DNA from: Theobroma cacao
Lineage: Eukaryota; Streptophyta; Magnoliopsida; Malvales; Malvaceae
Assembly: GCF_000208745.1 (NCBI RefSeq)
Contig: NC_030858.1
Span: 34,782,803 to 34,846,802, forward strand
Direction: 5' to 3'
Length of the DNA stretch: 64,000 bases
Made by a program: the position numbers and the translations under genes. This document shows positions 24,975 through 36,715 of the stretch, piece after piece. The number at the start of each line of letters is the position of its first letter. Position 1 is the stretch's first letter. Below the pieces are notes generated by a model. It did not search any database. It saw only the letters and a program-made list of their open reading frames with translations, and was not told where the DNA came from.

Positions 24975-25205
24975 TTAAAAAATATATATTTGGCGGGTAA
25001 TGCCACTAAAAGGAAAATTTCCCGCCATCTTTGCTATAATAATTTTGTGTCCCCATTTTTGTTTTCCCATACTCGCTGCCTGTGAATAATAAAGAACAAA
25101 AGCGTGCGCAATCCACAATTTTCTAACCTTCCTCGTCATTAAGAATATCCACGAATCGGCACAACTCTGAGTCGCCTCGTTATGCGCTTGAGTCAATTCG
25201 CTCAT
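24975..25205 (-). CDS. Small unassigned open reading frame flanked by E2F-like sites
   Basis: An ATG at 25205 opens a 76-codon minus-strand frame (MSELTQAHNEATQSCADSW...) ending at 24975. I do not recognise the family. The composition is less AT-rich than its surroundings, and a possible GT donor inside (AGGAAG|GTTAGA near 25128) would allow it to be a first exon. The paired GGCGGG/CCCGCC sites at 24991-25027 overlap its 3' part. It may be a gene fragment, a short orphan gene or chance; expression data would decide. Confidence 0.2.
   Translation of the reverse strand: MSELTQAHNEATQSCADSWIFLMTRKVRKLWIAHAFVLYYSQAASMGKQKWGHKIIIAKMAGNFPFSGITRQIYIF
24991..25027. promoter_or_regulatory. Inverted pair of E2F-like sites
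   Basis: TTGGCGGG (ending 24997) and TTTCCCGCCA (25018-25027) are oppositely oriented CCCGCC cores 20 bp apart, followed by CTATAATAAT at about 25035. This resembles a compact cell-cycle promoter, yet it is 1.8 kb from the nearest recognised gene start (26827). The regulatory role is inferred. Confidence 0.35.
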
Positions 25206-25211
25206 TGCCAA

Positions 25212-26280
25212 CTCGTGTTTAATTTAATTTTTTTATTGAACAATTTTAGTTAGTAAAGGATGCGGAAGTCATGTGCTAAGGGTGGAATGGATCGTATACG
25301 GACGTTAGTATCTGGCTTTTTCGTGCAATTGGGTTGACTTTTGTTATTGTACTTGAAAACAATTGGGTTGACTTTATGTCCAATGCCTGTATGGCACCAT
25401 AGTCAATTGTTATTGTTAAAATCACGATGATCATGCAATATGATTGTTTCTTTACATCCTCAAAATTTTAAAGCCATCAAAAGTTTTATTTTATTTCGTT
25501 TTAAAAAAATAAATAACAAAATTAACATTTTTTTCATATTAAAATTTTTTATTTTAGAAGTAAAAAGTAAAATTTTGCATCATCAAAGAATTTAAAAATT
25601 TTTATTTTCAATAATTAGATTTGGAATTAATCTTGGACAAATTATGAGATAAGTCACTGTTGTTATTTTTTTATGAGTAATAATAGATACTTTAAATATA
25701 AAAATGATGAAATGTTTACAATATCATTTTAAGTTTTGACAACACCATATAATTTTAAAAAATGAATACGGTCAAATTTATTTTTATATCATGATTTAAA
25801 ATTTAATTATGTCATTTTATTTCAATTTTATTACTATAATTTAAATTTCGTTGATTTTTTTTAAAACATATAGAATGGTAGTAACATTCTATTAATGTAA
25901 ATGGAAATTTTTTATTAATTTTATTATTTATGTAAAAATATCATTGAATAAAAAACATAGTGACAATTTAATATTAATCTATTATATAATAATAGTCAAT
26001 TTGACTTTAATCCATTTAAAAGATGCTTTATTTTATACTTTTACTTCATCAAATTTATACCAAAGTGTAAATAGAAGAAAAAATTCCTAATATGTTTGAT
26101 TAGACTAAGAAATATTTAATATGATTTGGTATAAAAGCATAGTACATTTTAATTTTTTTTTGAAAAAGTTAAATATTTTAATTTCTACCTTAAAAAATAA
26201 CAATTGAAACTGTATGTAAAAAATTCCATTAAGGCATTAGACATTCTTCGTAAATCATTACTGTGAGGGTGTCCGCAGAA
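25212..26280. other. Intergenic AT-rich region upstream of the PHD gene
   Basis: The region is strongly AT-rich with no long frame, RNA gene or clear repeat. Two short phrases of the type AATTGGGTTGACTTT recur at 25330 and 25365. It probably contains only distal promoter sequence. Confidence 0.4.
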
Positions 26281-26490
26281 TATCGCACCTATTTTGTACA
26301 AAAAGAAAAATCCCGTACAGGAAAATTCCAAGTTTCACACTCCAACTCGGACGAGTTCAAATCGCTGTCTGACAAACCGACTACTGAGTCAGTACCACTG
26401 TCTCACGCGAGATAAAAGAGGCCGTTGTTCACTCCTATTAGGGCTCTCTATCTCTCTCTCAAACCTCAAAAATCTCAGAAGAAATTTTCA

Positions 26491-26511
26491 ATGGCGGTTA
26501 TGAAACCCTAA
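26491..26511 (+). promoter_or_regulatory. Six-codon upstream ORF in the PHD-gene leader
   Basis: ATGGCGGTTATGAAACCCTAA encodes MAVMKP and ends six bases before a good GT donor (ACCAG|GTATCT at about 26516). An acceptor before 26665 (CTTTGAAAG) would give a 5' UTR intron of about 150 bp. If the transcript starts upstream, in the TC-rich stretch at 26440-26470, this uORF would lie in the leader and could lower translation of the main ORF. Confidence 0.45.
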
Positions 26512-26826
26512 CCAGGTATCTCTCTCTAAGGTTCTTCCTCATAATTAATTTTTATTCTCAAAAAATTAAACTCTTAACTCCTTATTCCAAAATTAAATTT
26601 TCATTCAATAATTTTTTTAAAAATCGTCGATTTATTTAATCTTTATTTATAACTTCTTTGAAAGGATCTGCACGAGCCCTAGATTATTCAAAACTCAAAA
26701 AACGAAGCCAAATTGGTTTCTTGTTACGGGAAAAAATAGGTTTTCTGGAAACCCTAGGGAGCTGTTCGGAAACAAGGTTAATCAAATCCAGGTCTCGATT
26801 CGATCTGTAATTGGGTCGATCGATCA

Positions 26827-29800
26827 ATGGAGCCTAAGGTACCGAGGCCTAGAGGTAGGCCGAGGAAACGTAGGAGACCGGAAGAAGAAAATGAAAGTGT
26901 CGCTGGTGATTCGAAATCTAATAATTCCAAAACTAAAAAGCGGGCGTTGGTGACAAGATCCATGGCCCTCGTAGGTCGATACGTGTTCAAAGAATTTGGG
27001 GAAAATGTTTTTTTAGGGAAGATTGTTTCCTATGATACAGGTTTGTATAGAGTAGATTATGAGGATGGCGACTTTGAGGATCTGGAAAGTGGGGAGCTTC
27101 GCGAATTGATTCTAGAAGAGTCATATTTTGATGATGATTTGAGTAGAAGAAAAGTTAGATTAGATGAATTAGTGTTAAGCAGGATTCTAAAGAAGCAGAG
27201 TGAGTTGGAGGAGGAAAAGAAGAAAGTGGAAGTTTTAAAAAATGAGGTTGATGGTGTGGAAACTTCAGCTTTAAGTGAGTTGAGTGGTGGAATGACAGTC
27301 GAGAATGATGATGGGGAACAGCTTGAAGATGATGCGGATTCTTCAAGTGATTCCTGTGAGCATGCATGCGATAGAGATTTGTCCTTGGAGGCTGAGGTGC
27401 CGGTTATTCCACCCCCAATGCTGCCTCCTTCTTCAGGAACAATTGGTGTGCCAGAGGAATGTGTTTCACATCTGTTTTCTGTTTATGGTTTTTTAAGGTC
27501 GTTTAGCATCATTTTGTTCTTGAGCCCGTTTGGGTTGGATGATTTTGTGGGGTCATTGAATTTCTCTGGTCCTAACCCGTTATTGGATGCCATTCATGTT
27601 TCTTTGATGCGGGCATTGAGTTGTCATCTTGAAACAGTCTCTTTAGAAGGCTCAGAGCTCGCATCAAAATGCTTGAGGTATGTGTATACGTTTTCACACA
27701 TCATTAGGTAATTAGGTTTTAGTATAATTGGGATTTTTTATGGCAAAATGTTTTTCTCCATGATCTACCATACTGTTATTTTTCTTGTTAATCTGAGGTG
27801 GACCTTTAGCCCTTAAAAATTGAAAGAAAATCAGCATTTGTTTCCAATCCTCATGCTTTTGGGTGATGAAAACTGCCAGATTCTTATAATAATATAATTG
27901 TTACACTTTTTCCTCCCATTTTTAAAGCAACCAAGTGTGGTTTTGATCTCTCCTTAAAACAGAACAGATGTTTCGACTTCAAGGCATCATAATACCCAGC
28001 CCCAATCCCAACGCCCTCCCTCCCCCAACCCCCCTTCCAAAAAAAAAAAAAAACCAAAAGAAGTAACATGCTTGCTTAATTCATCAATAGAAATTTAAAA
28101 AATAATTGTTACATTCTTTATCTGCAGGTGCCTTGATTGGAGCTTGCTCGATACACTGACTTGGCCTGTTTATTTGGTCCAGTATTTTATGGTAATGGGA
28201 TTTGCTAGAGGACCTGAGTGGAAAGGATTTTATGAAGATGTCTCTGAGAGAGAGTACTATTCCTTGCCTGTGACCAGAAAGTTGATGATTCTACAACTCT
28301 TATGTGATGACATATTGGCATATGCAGAGCTGAGAGCTGAAATTGACATGCGTGAGGCAACAGAAGTGGGAACAGATCCTGATGCAGTTGTGATTGATCC
28401 TCCTGAAAATGGGCCTAGAAGGGTTCATCCTAGATATTCTAAAACTTCAGCATGCAAGGAGAGAGAGGCAATGGAGATCATTGCAGAAAGCCATGAGGTC
28501 AAGTCATCTTCTAGAACATATTCTTTGGGTTTCAGAAGTGCGGAAGGGAATGCTGGTGTTGATGCTGATGTGGATGGAAATAGTGATGATTGCCGTCTGT
28601 GTGGCATGGATGGGACATTGCTTTGTTGTGATGGGTGTCCATCGGCATATCATTCGAGATGTATAGGGGTCATGAAAATGTACATACCTGAAGGGGCCTG
28701 GTATTGTCCAGAATGTGCAATTGATAAAATGGGACCAGCAATTACAGTAAACACATCACTTAGAGGAGCAGAACTTTTTGGTGTTGATTTATATGGGCAA
28801 GTCTTCTTGGGTACTTGTAATCACTTGCTGGTGTAAGCTTTTAAACCTACTATTTCTTATTCCACTTTTCTACACTAGTAATATTTCCTGTTTGTCAAGC
28901 TCAGGTCAACACATTCTTGTCTGTGACTTGAAATTGTTCTCTGATGATTTTATGTTCTATTATTTAACTGTCAGCATATTTGAAGAGTGTTTCATCATGT
29001 TAAGTTGCTTGTTCATGTTCTTTCATCCTTTGACTTAAGTTGCTCTCTGATGCCTCCTTTTCTGATTTGGATTAGTTATTCACTGTTTCTAAATTTTTAT
29101 TCACAATTTCAAATTGATAATTGCAGGCTCAAGGCTTCCCCTGACAGTGAGTCATATCTCAGATACTACAATCTGAATGACATTCCAAAAGTCCTCCGGG
29201 TGCTTTTTTCATCCATTCAACATAAAACATTATACTTTGATATATGCAAAGCCATTATACACTATTGGAATATCCCAGAAAATCTATTCTCTCCACTTGA
29301 AATGGGTGGCAATGTAGCAAATAGAAAGGAACATGCAAAGATTTCTACTAGATCACCTCTGCCTTCTGGAAAGGAAAGTCACAAATTTTTGGATTCAGTT
29401 GATGCTGAGAATACAATTAGTTTCAGTGGAAGCAATGTGGGAGTTTCCTGTCCAGATTCTTCTGTGGATGCAATGAAACAAGCTGACCTTCCTGGCTTTT
29501 TGAGCAATAGTGGGACAATGGGAGGGAAGGATTATCCTCCAATGAATAAGAAGCTATCTGAGCAAATTTATATTGAGTCTGCCATGTCTGCTGCTTCGGC
29601 TAGCCAGCAAGCTGCATCTGATGTTACCCACCAAAGCTTAGTTGACAGATCAGGTGTGATAGATCATAATTCATGTGCCTCGGGGGGAAACAGTAGTGAC
29701 AGTTATGGTGGACCAGTAAATAGTATCTATTTTCAAGCAAATATGTTCTGCCAGAGCATAGCAGGAAATCATGTTGGTATTGCAAGCGATGCAAGAAATT

Positions 29801-32800
29801 CAACAGTTGATTATACATACATGGGGATTTCTTTTAAACCACATGTTTATGTAAATCACTATATTCATGGGCATTTTGCTGCTATTGCATCTGCTAAGCT
29901 GGCTGTTCTTTCATCAGAGGAAAGTCAGGTTTCTGAGCTAAACAAATCAGGCAGTGCCAGAAAAGTCACATCTACAAGTAACATTTTCTTGCAAATAAAA
30001 GCTTTCTCATTGGCAGCGTCACGATTTTTCTGGCCAAGTGCTGAAAAGAAGTTGTTGGATGTTCCAAGGGAAAGGTGTGGCTGGTGTTATTCTTGCAAGG
30101 CCCCTGCATCAAGCAGGAGAGGATGCATGTTAAACTCTGCTGTCTCCACTGCCACTAGAAGTGCCAATAAGATCCTTATTGGCCTTCCTATTTTAAAGAA
30201 TGGAGAGGGTAGTCTTCCTAGTATTGCGACATATATTTTATACATGGAGGAGGGTTTACGTGGTTTTGTAACTGGCCCATTCTTAAGCCCAAGTTATCGG
30301 AAACAATGGCGTTCAAAAATGGAAGAAGCTTCAACATGTAGTGCAATAAAAGCCCTCTTGCTTGAAGTGAGTTGTACAAATATTTTTCACTAATTTCCTT
30401 CTTATTTATCTGCTGTAGCACTTTATCTTGATTTCCCCCGATTTTTTGTGGTCAAGATTTTCTGGCATACTGTCAGCCTGATCTTTTGTCACCTTTACAT
30501 AAAAGTTTTTTTTCCCAATTGTTTCTTTAGGTTTTACTTTAAATTTGGATTATTTTAGGACTTTAACCGATGTGGTAGGTGTGAGCTTATTTACCTGTAG
30601 ATTATTAGTTTTATCATGTTCTTTAACCAATTTTGGTTTCTTACTAATTTAAACTTTGGATTAATAGGTTATGAGAACCATAATAGTTTCTACAATTGTT
30701 ATCATTCATTTCTTCTTTGCAGAACATGCTTGGTTTGCAGTTAGCCTGTCTGTCCTCACTTTTATCCACTTCTCAATGACTTATAGTTTAGGAAGGCCAT
30801 AGACATATTAATTGTTTTGCTCCCTCTTCCTTTCCTGCTATATCACTTTGTCTCTATTTGTCTTTGGTTGTTAAAATATTTATATAGCATCCTTTGGTTT
30901 CCATCTCTCAATTACTAATTTAGACTTTTTTGCAACCCTTGTGTCCTTGTAACTTATTTGAAGTAGTAAGCTAATGCGTGTAATTTGATGAGATGCCATT
31001 TGCTGTATTCGGTACTCGTTCCAGATGTACTAGATATATTGGTTACCATTATGGATTTATCATTGAGAATACATTCTCTATATTTTGGTTGATGTGGTTT
31101 ATGGTTTCCATTTTCAGCTTGAGGAAAACATCTCCGTTATTGCTCTTTTGGTGGACTGGATCAAGCTAATGGATGATTGGTTAGTAGACTCTTCTGTGAT
31201 TCAAAGCACTTCATCCACTGTGGGATTGCCACAGAAACGTGGACCAGGTGGAAGGCGGCGTAGGAAACAGTCTGTTGCATCTGAAGTTACAGCTGACGAC
31301 TGTGATGATAAAAGTTTTGATTGGTGGCGTGGCGGGAAGTTATCAACCCATATATTCCAGAAAGCCATTTTGCCTGGCTCAATGGTTAGAAAAGCAGCAC
31401 AACAAGGTATCTTTGGTGTCTATGAGAGACACAAAGTTCAGTTTTCAACTTTATAATAGTAAAATTGGTGAAAGTGAAGAAAATAACAGAGTTATTATTT
31501 CATGACTTATTAGGTGGCGTGAGAAAGATTTCTGGTATTAATTATGTTGATGATTCCGAGATTCCTAAAAGAAGTAGACAATTAATTTGGAGAGCTGCAG
31601 TTGAAAGGAGTAAGAATGCTGCACAGCTTGCACTTCAGGTTTGTCATTAAATTACTACGTTTGAATGAACCATTCCTTGCAATATTCTGTGTGTACATCA
31701 TACTTGATTATCAGGAAGTCTAACAAAATTGAACTGGACTTTGGATCAGGTTAGATACCTAGACCTTCATGTGCGATGGAATGATCTTGTACGTCCTGAG
31801 CATAACATTCCGGATGGAAAAGGTACAGAGACAGAAGCATCTGTTTTTAGAAATGCAATTATCTGTGATAAGAAATCCGTGGAAAACAAGATCCAATATG
31901 GAGTTGCTTTTGGAAATCAAAAGCATCTTCCTTCACGTGTCATGAAGAACATAATTGACATCGAGCAAACTGAAGACAGAAAGGAGAAATATTGGTTTCT
32001 TATAACACACATCCCTTTATATTTGATCAAAGAATATGAAGAAAAAATGAGTAATGTGGGTTTGCCATCGGTTAAGAAGGCATCCAGTGAGTTATCTGAG
32101 TTACAAAGAAGGCAGTTGAAAGCTTCCCGTAGGAATATATTTGCTTATCTGACATCCAAGAGAGATAAGTTGGAGAAGTGTTATTGTGCTTCATGTCAAA
32201 TGGATGTTTTACTGAGGTAATTATCTTATACTTTGTTCATGTTATTTTTGTTAATATTCAAATTTCTGTTTTCTCCACCTGCTTGCTTTAGGCTTATTTA
32301 TCATTTTTCTTATTCGATCAAGCAGGAATGCAGTCAAGTGTGGGACTTGCCAAGGTATGCTAATCATTCATTAGAATATCTTCGAAATTATCTTTTCTAC
32401 CGAAAGTCAATATTCCTCAGTTTTATCTTGGGGTTCCTAAAATTATCTTTTCTAATATTTTTCAGCATCTATCTATGAGAATTAAGTTCATAAATTCATG
32501 TAGCTTGCTAGGCTCTCTGCCTAATTTTTTTTCTGCATAATCCAGTTGTACTTATTATTTTTGCAATTAACTTATAAACTGAAAAATACAAGCAATCCTT
32601 TTATAAGTAATCTAGGAGAAAGGTAGCCCGGGTAGGGTCCCCATTATTTATAGGTCTTTATTTGTTTGTATATGTGTAATTGACTTTTGATATTTTCATT
32701 GTATGTACATTTTCTATGCAACATTACAGGAAGTTTGCACTTTGCATGTTTGAGGGATGTGCTGCCTGCAATTTTGGGTTTAGGTTTACATTTTTCGGTG

Positions 32801-35066
32801 AAGGAAGTGATTTTATTGTGAAATAGTCTCGTCAGATAAATAGTACCATTGTGAGAATTTCATGCTAACGTTGCATTATATAAGTGATCATCCTATCCTG
32901 TTTAATAGTATTGGTGGGCTTTAGATATAAAAATTTATCAAGAGCTGCATGATAAATGAATCTAAACAGCAATTAGTTAGTAGCTTCATGAGTGGAAATA
33001 GAAAAACCTGAAATCTGAAACTGTCTTATAACTTTCTTGTGACTCTTCTAGCAATTGACTAATTTATGAGCAGTCTTGGGCCATGGGAAACTTGTCCCTA
33101 TGGTTTATTCTGACAGTGAATTTGTTTCTTTCTTGGAAAATTTGAAGTCAGGGGAAAAGGATATTAATTGATGATCACCTACAGGCAGTTGCTTCTGAAA
33201 ATTCATAGTTTACTTGGGCTGAAAGTGATAAGCATATATCTGGTCCTTATTGGGTCAACCAGATAGCCACCCAAACCCATTTATTTCCAGTGTGTGAAAA
33301 ATGAAAATGTGAGAGATAAAGGCAACTGAGTAAAATATCTACATTTTTGCAACAAAATTAGCAACCTTCCAATAGTGAATGCAGTTTGTTTTTTCTATGT
33401 GGGGGCCTTTATGTTTATTGTTGCAGAGTATGATTTGTGTTTGAATGTTCTGTCTGGATAATTTTGTTTTGTCATTTTGTGATCAGGTTATTGTCATCAG
33501 GACTGTACTTTAAGCTCAATGCATATGAATGGGAAAGTTGAGTGTTTGATCATTTGCAAGCAGTGTTACCATGCCAAAGTTCTTGGTCAAAATGAAATCA
33601 GTACCAAGTCTCCTATTATTCCCTTGCCCCTGCAAGGGCGAGACTGTCTCAGTGCACCAGCAGTCACCAAGGGCATGCAGGTTAAAAGTTCTGCTCAACC
33701 CATCAAACCACTGGCCTCTGTCAGAAGTAAGGAGAATTCAGTCAGAATTCAGGAAAGAAGTTCTGATACTAAGCAATCTGCTTCTCTTTCTGGCTTAGCA
33801 ACCAAGCGGAGTAAGTTGTGTAATTGGGGGGTCATATGGAGGAAAAAGAACAGTGATGAAACTGGAATTGACTTCAGACGTGCAAACATTCTTGCAAGGG
33901 GTGGTTCAGATAACCACTTTTTGAAGCCTGTTTGTGAGCTGTGTGAACAACCCTATAATTCTGATCTAATGTATATTCACTGTGAAACTTGCAGGAGTAA
34001 GTAAATTGTAGATCGTTAGTGTCAATTTTTTTTTAAAGTTTTTGCTCTTAGAAATGTTCTTTTGGTTTTTTGTTTATGATGAATCTCTGTGATCATTGCA
34101 GAGTGGTACCATGCTGAAGCTGTTGAACTTGAGGAGTCAAGGATTTCTGATTTGGTTGGATTCAAATGTTGCAAGTGTCGAAGGATAAGAGGACCTGAGT
34201 GTCCTTACATGGATCCTGAGCCTAGAGAGCAAAAGCGCAAGAAACGACTTGGAAAGCCTCAGAAACAGGGTCAAGGAAGTGTAGTATTAGACTCTGATTT
34301 TGGAACTATTTCCAACTTTAAAGAGTGTAAACCCATCACTCGTAACGTTTCTACAGAGCATGAGCTTGTACCAGCTAATGATCCTCTTCTTTTCTCCCTT
34401 TCAAAAGTTGAGCAAATAACAGAGAACAATTCAGAAGTGGATGTTGAGTGGAATACTGCTTCTGGCCCTGGGCTGCAGAAATTACCTGTCAGAAGGCATG
34501 TGAAGCGGGAAGAAGTGGATGGTCATGCTGGGGGTGATCTTGGACATGTTGAATTATCGTCATGGCCTGAACCTAGTAATTATACGGAGCCCAAGGAGGA
34601 TACGTCTCTTACTTTTGCAGAATGGGATGTTTCTGGCAATGGCCTTGAAAGTGAGTTGCTATTTGATTATGAAAGTCTTAACTATGAGGATATGGAGTTT
34701 GAACCACAGACCTATTTCTCTTTCACTGAGCTGCTAGCATCTGATGATGGTGGTCAAGTCGATGGACATGATGCAACAGGGGATGGGTCAAGAAATTTGG
34801 AGAATGCATCTGGTTCAATTTCACAGGATGGAGTCCCTGAACATCGTGGAACCGATACCTTCAGTAGTCAAGTGGAACCCATGATGTCTGAGAACTCTGA
34901 TGTTAATGCACCGCATTGTCATGTGTGCCTTCAGAACAACCCAGCCCCTGAGCTTTATTGTGACATTTGTGGGTTTTTGATGCACAGTCATTGTTCTCCT
35001 TGGGATGAGTTGTCATCTTCAGAAGGCGGCAGCTGGAGGTGTGGCCGATGCCGAGAATGGCGCTAG
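26827..35066 (+). CDS. DDT-domain, multi-PHD-finger chromatin protein (PTM-like)
   Basis: Nine exons join in frame to 1726 aa: 26827-27677, 28128-28832, 29127-30366, 31118-31406, 31514-31638, 31750-32216, 32326-32354, 33487-33996, 34102-35066. The ATG at 26827 starts an AT-hook (PRPRGRPRKRRR, residues 6-17). A Tudor-like stretch follows (about 50-95), then a DDT domain (about 215-275), a WHIM-like region and a canonical PHD finger at 439-480 (CRLCG...CCDGC...YHSRC...WYCPEC). Further cysteine-rich fingers occur near 1213-1260, 1384-1440 and 1676-1723. DDT-PHD proteins recognise histone tails and link to ISWI remodelling; PTM of Arabidopsis is its best-known relative. Synteny points to the AT5G22760 branch. 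I see no convincing membrane helices in the C-terminal part. A 29-nt micro-exon (32326-32354) encodes zinc ligands. Confidence 0.93.
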
Positions 35067-36715
35067 TTTTCAGATTGTCTGCTGTATCTGTTGGTTTAAA
35101 TCTTTGGAGGCGAAGTGAGCCCCTGGTTACATTTTGTTATTATCAGACCGGTCATTGAGATTGTACATTGATGGAGGAAACAAAGTCCCAATGTCCCATA
35201 GCTGTGGTTTCTCGAGGCCAAGAAGCTTCTGCCGATTTTGCAGTGGCTTTCCTCTGATTGGATCAGTGTGGCTCTTTTAGACATCAAAAAGTAGACCATT
35301 CCAATCCTTTGGCCCGGATGGTTGGTTTGGTGAGAGATGCATTGAAGAGCAAGTTTTGGATGGATTGTTTTCTACATCAATTCTAGGGAAAAAGAGGGGT
35401 TTTTTTTTTTTTATAAGGTCTCTGATATCTACGTAGATCTTGACAGATAAGCAAAAGCTTTTTTTCTTTGTTGTGCTTATCTGATGGGCATTATTTTTGT
35501 ATAAAATCAAAGTCAAAGTATTGTCTCAAAAATTTAAAGATAAACAAGGATTTAAGATGTTAGACTTCAATGGAGCCTTCTTGTCCCTTTCTTTCTTTAC
35601 AAGAGCCTTACAAAAGAAGCCCTCGCCTAACTTGATGTTAGTGTTAACATACACCTGTATGTACGCTATGGGCAATGGTACCGTCCATTACTTTCTCTCC
35701 ATGGCTTAGACTACGCTCCTGAGCTTGGAGCAAAGACCACATAACGGAGTTACAGCATCGAGGCCTCTTTGCTTCAGCATCTTTCTCTTTCTCTCTATCT
35801 GCCCTCCACGTGGTTAACTCTGACCTCTTTGCACCCCTCTTTCTCTCTCTTTGCTGCAAATCTTTTTTCTTTCACTCTCTCTGCCCTTCACGTGATTAAC
35901 TCTGAAAGCCCCACTGAGACAACCTTTTTTACTTATGTTATAGATATCAATTGTTGGAGATCCGTTCTTCTAACTCAAAAACATATCATAATAAAAAATT
36001 TATGTTTTACATATTTAAAATCTACTTCATCTCTTGCATAAAATTCGTGATATTAAAAGTGAACCAAAATCCTTTTAATCGAATGAGCAATTTCTTTGGG
36101 ACCAAGCCCTTAGATTTCGTTGCTTGGTGATTTTTTTTCGAATGTATCCTTCGAACTTCCCGTGGCGGAAGAATCAAAACTGAAAATGATACTTGGTTCA
36201 CATTAAAAACAAAGTTACATCTGATCAAAATCCAAATGTTCTTTTCTCCTCACTATACTTTTTATCTTATTAAAAAAATATATTGGATTGACAAACGAAT
36301 ACACCGTTACAACCGATCCTAACTTCATGCCATATCTTACATGCTACGACATCGTACTAGAGAAACCAATCCGGTAAATCTGGGAAGAAAAAAATATGAA
36401 GAAAAAGAAAACCCTCACCCCCCCATAAAGACACTGAAAAAGGGAAAAAGAAAAGGCTTTAAAATTCTTTTTTTAAAAAAAAAAAAGAAACTCACCAAGG
36501 CACAATATCATTGCGCAGAAAGAATTACAAAATCCCGACCAACCCTTCTTCACTAAGCCGACAACATATTTAGCTCATCTGTGATCCCGCCAGCCCTTGC
36601 ATCATGATTGATTTCCATATACACCTCCTAATGTGAGGGCAAATGGGTGGGCCGGCTGTATCAATCAAGGTTCATTGTACATTGAACAAATCTTCACATT
36701 CAGTCATCTTCAGTT
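35067..36715. other. Convergent intergenic region (PHD and alpha-adaptin 3' ends)
   Basis: The two genes converge here, so both 3' UTRs lie in this 1.65 kb. It also contains a duplicated G-box motif at 35790-35905 and poly-A/T tracts at 35401-35412 and 36470-36485. No protein-like frame is convincing. Confidence 0.45.
35795..35905. repeat. Imperfect repeat carrying two CACGTG boxes
   Basis: Two related blocks have the form CTCTCT-TCTGCCCT(C/T)CACGTG(G/A)TTAACTCTGA. They place CACGTG at 35807-35812 and 35889-35894, about 82 bp apart, within CT-rich DNA. CACGTG is the G-box bound by bZIP/bHLH/PIF factors. Location at a convergent 3' end makes a promoter role uncertain. Confidence 0.6.
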
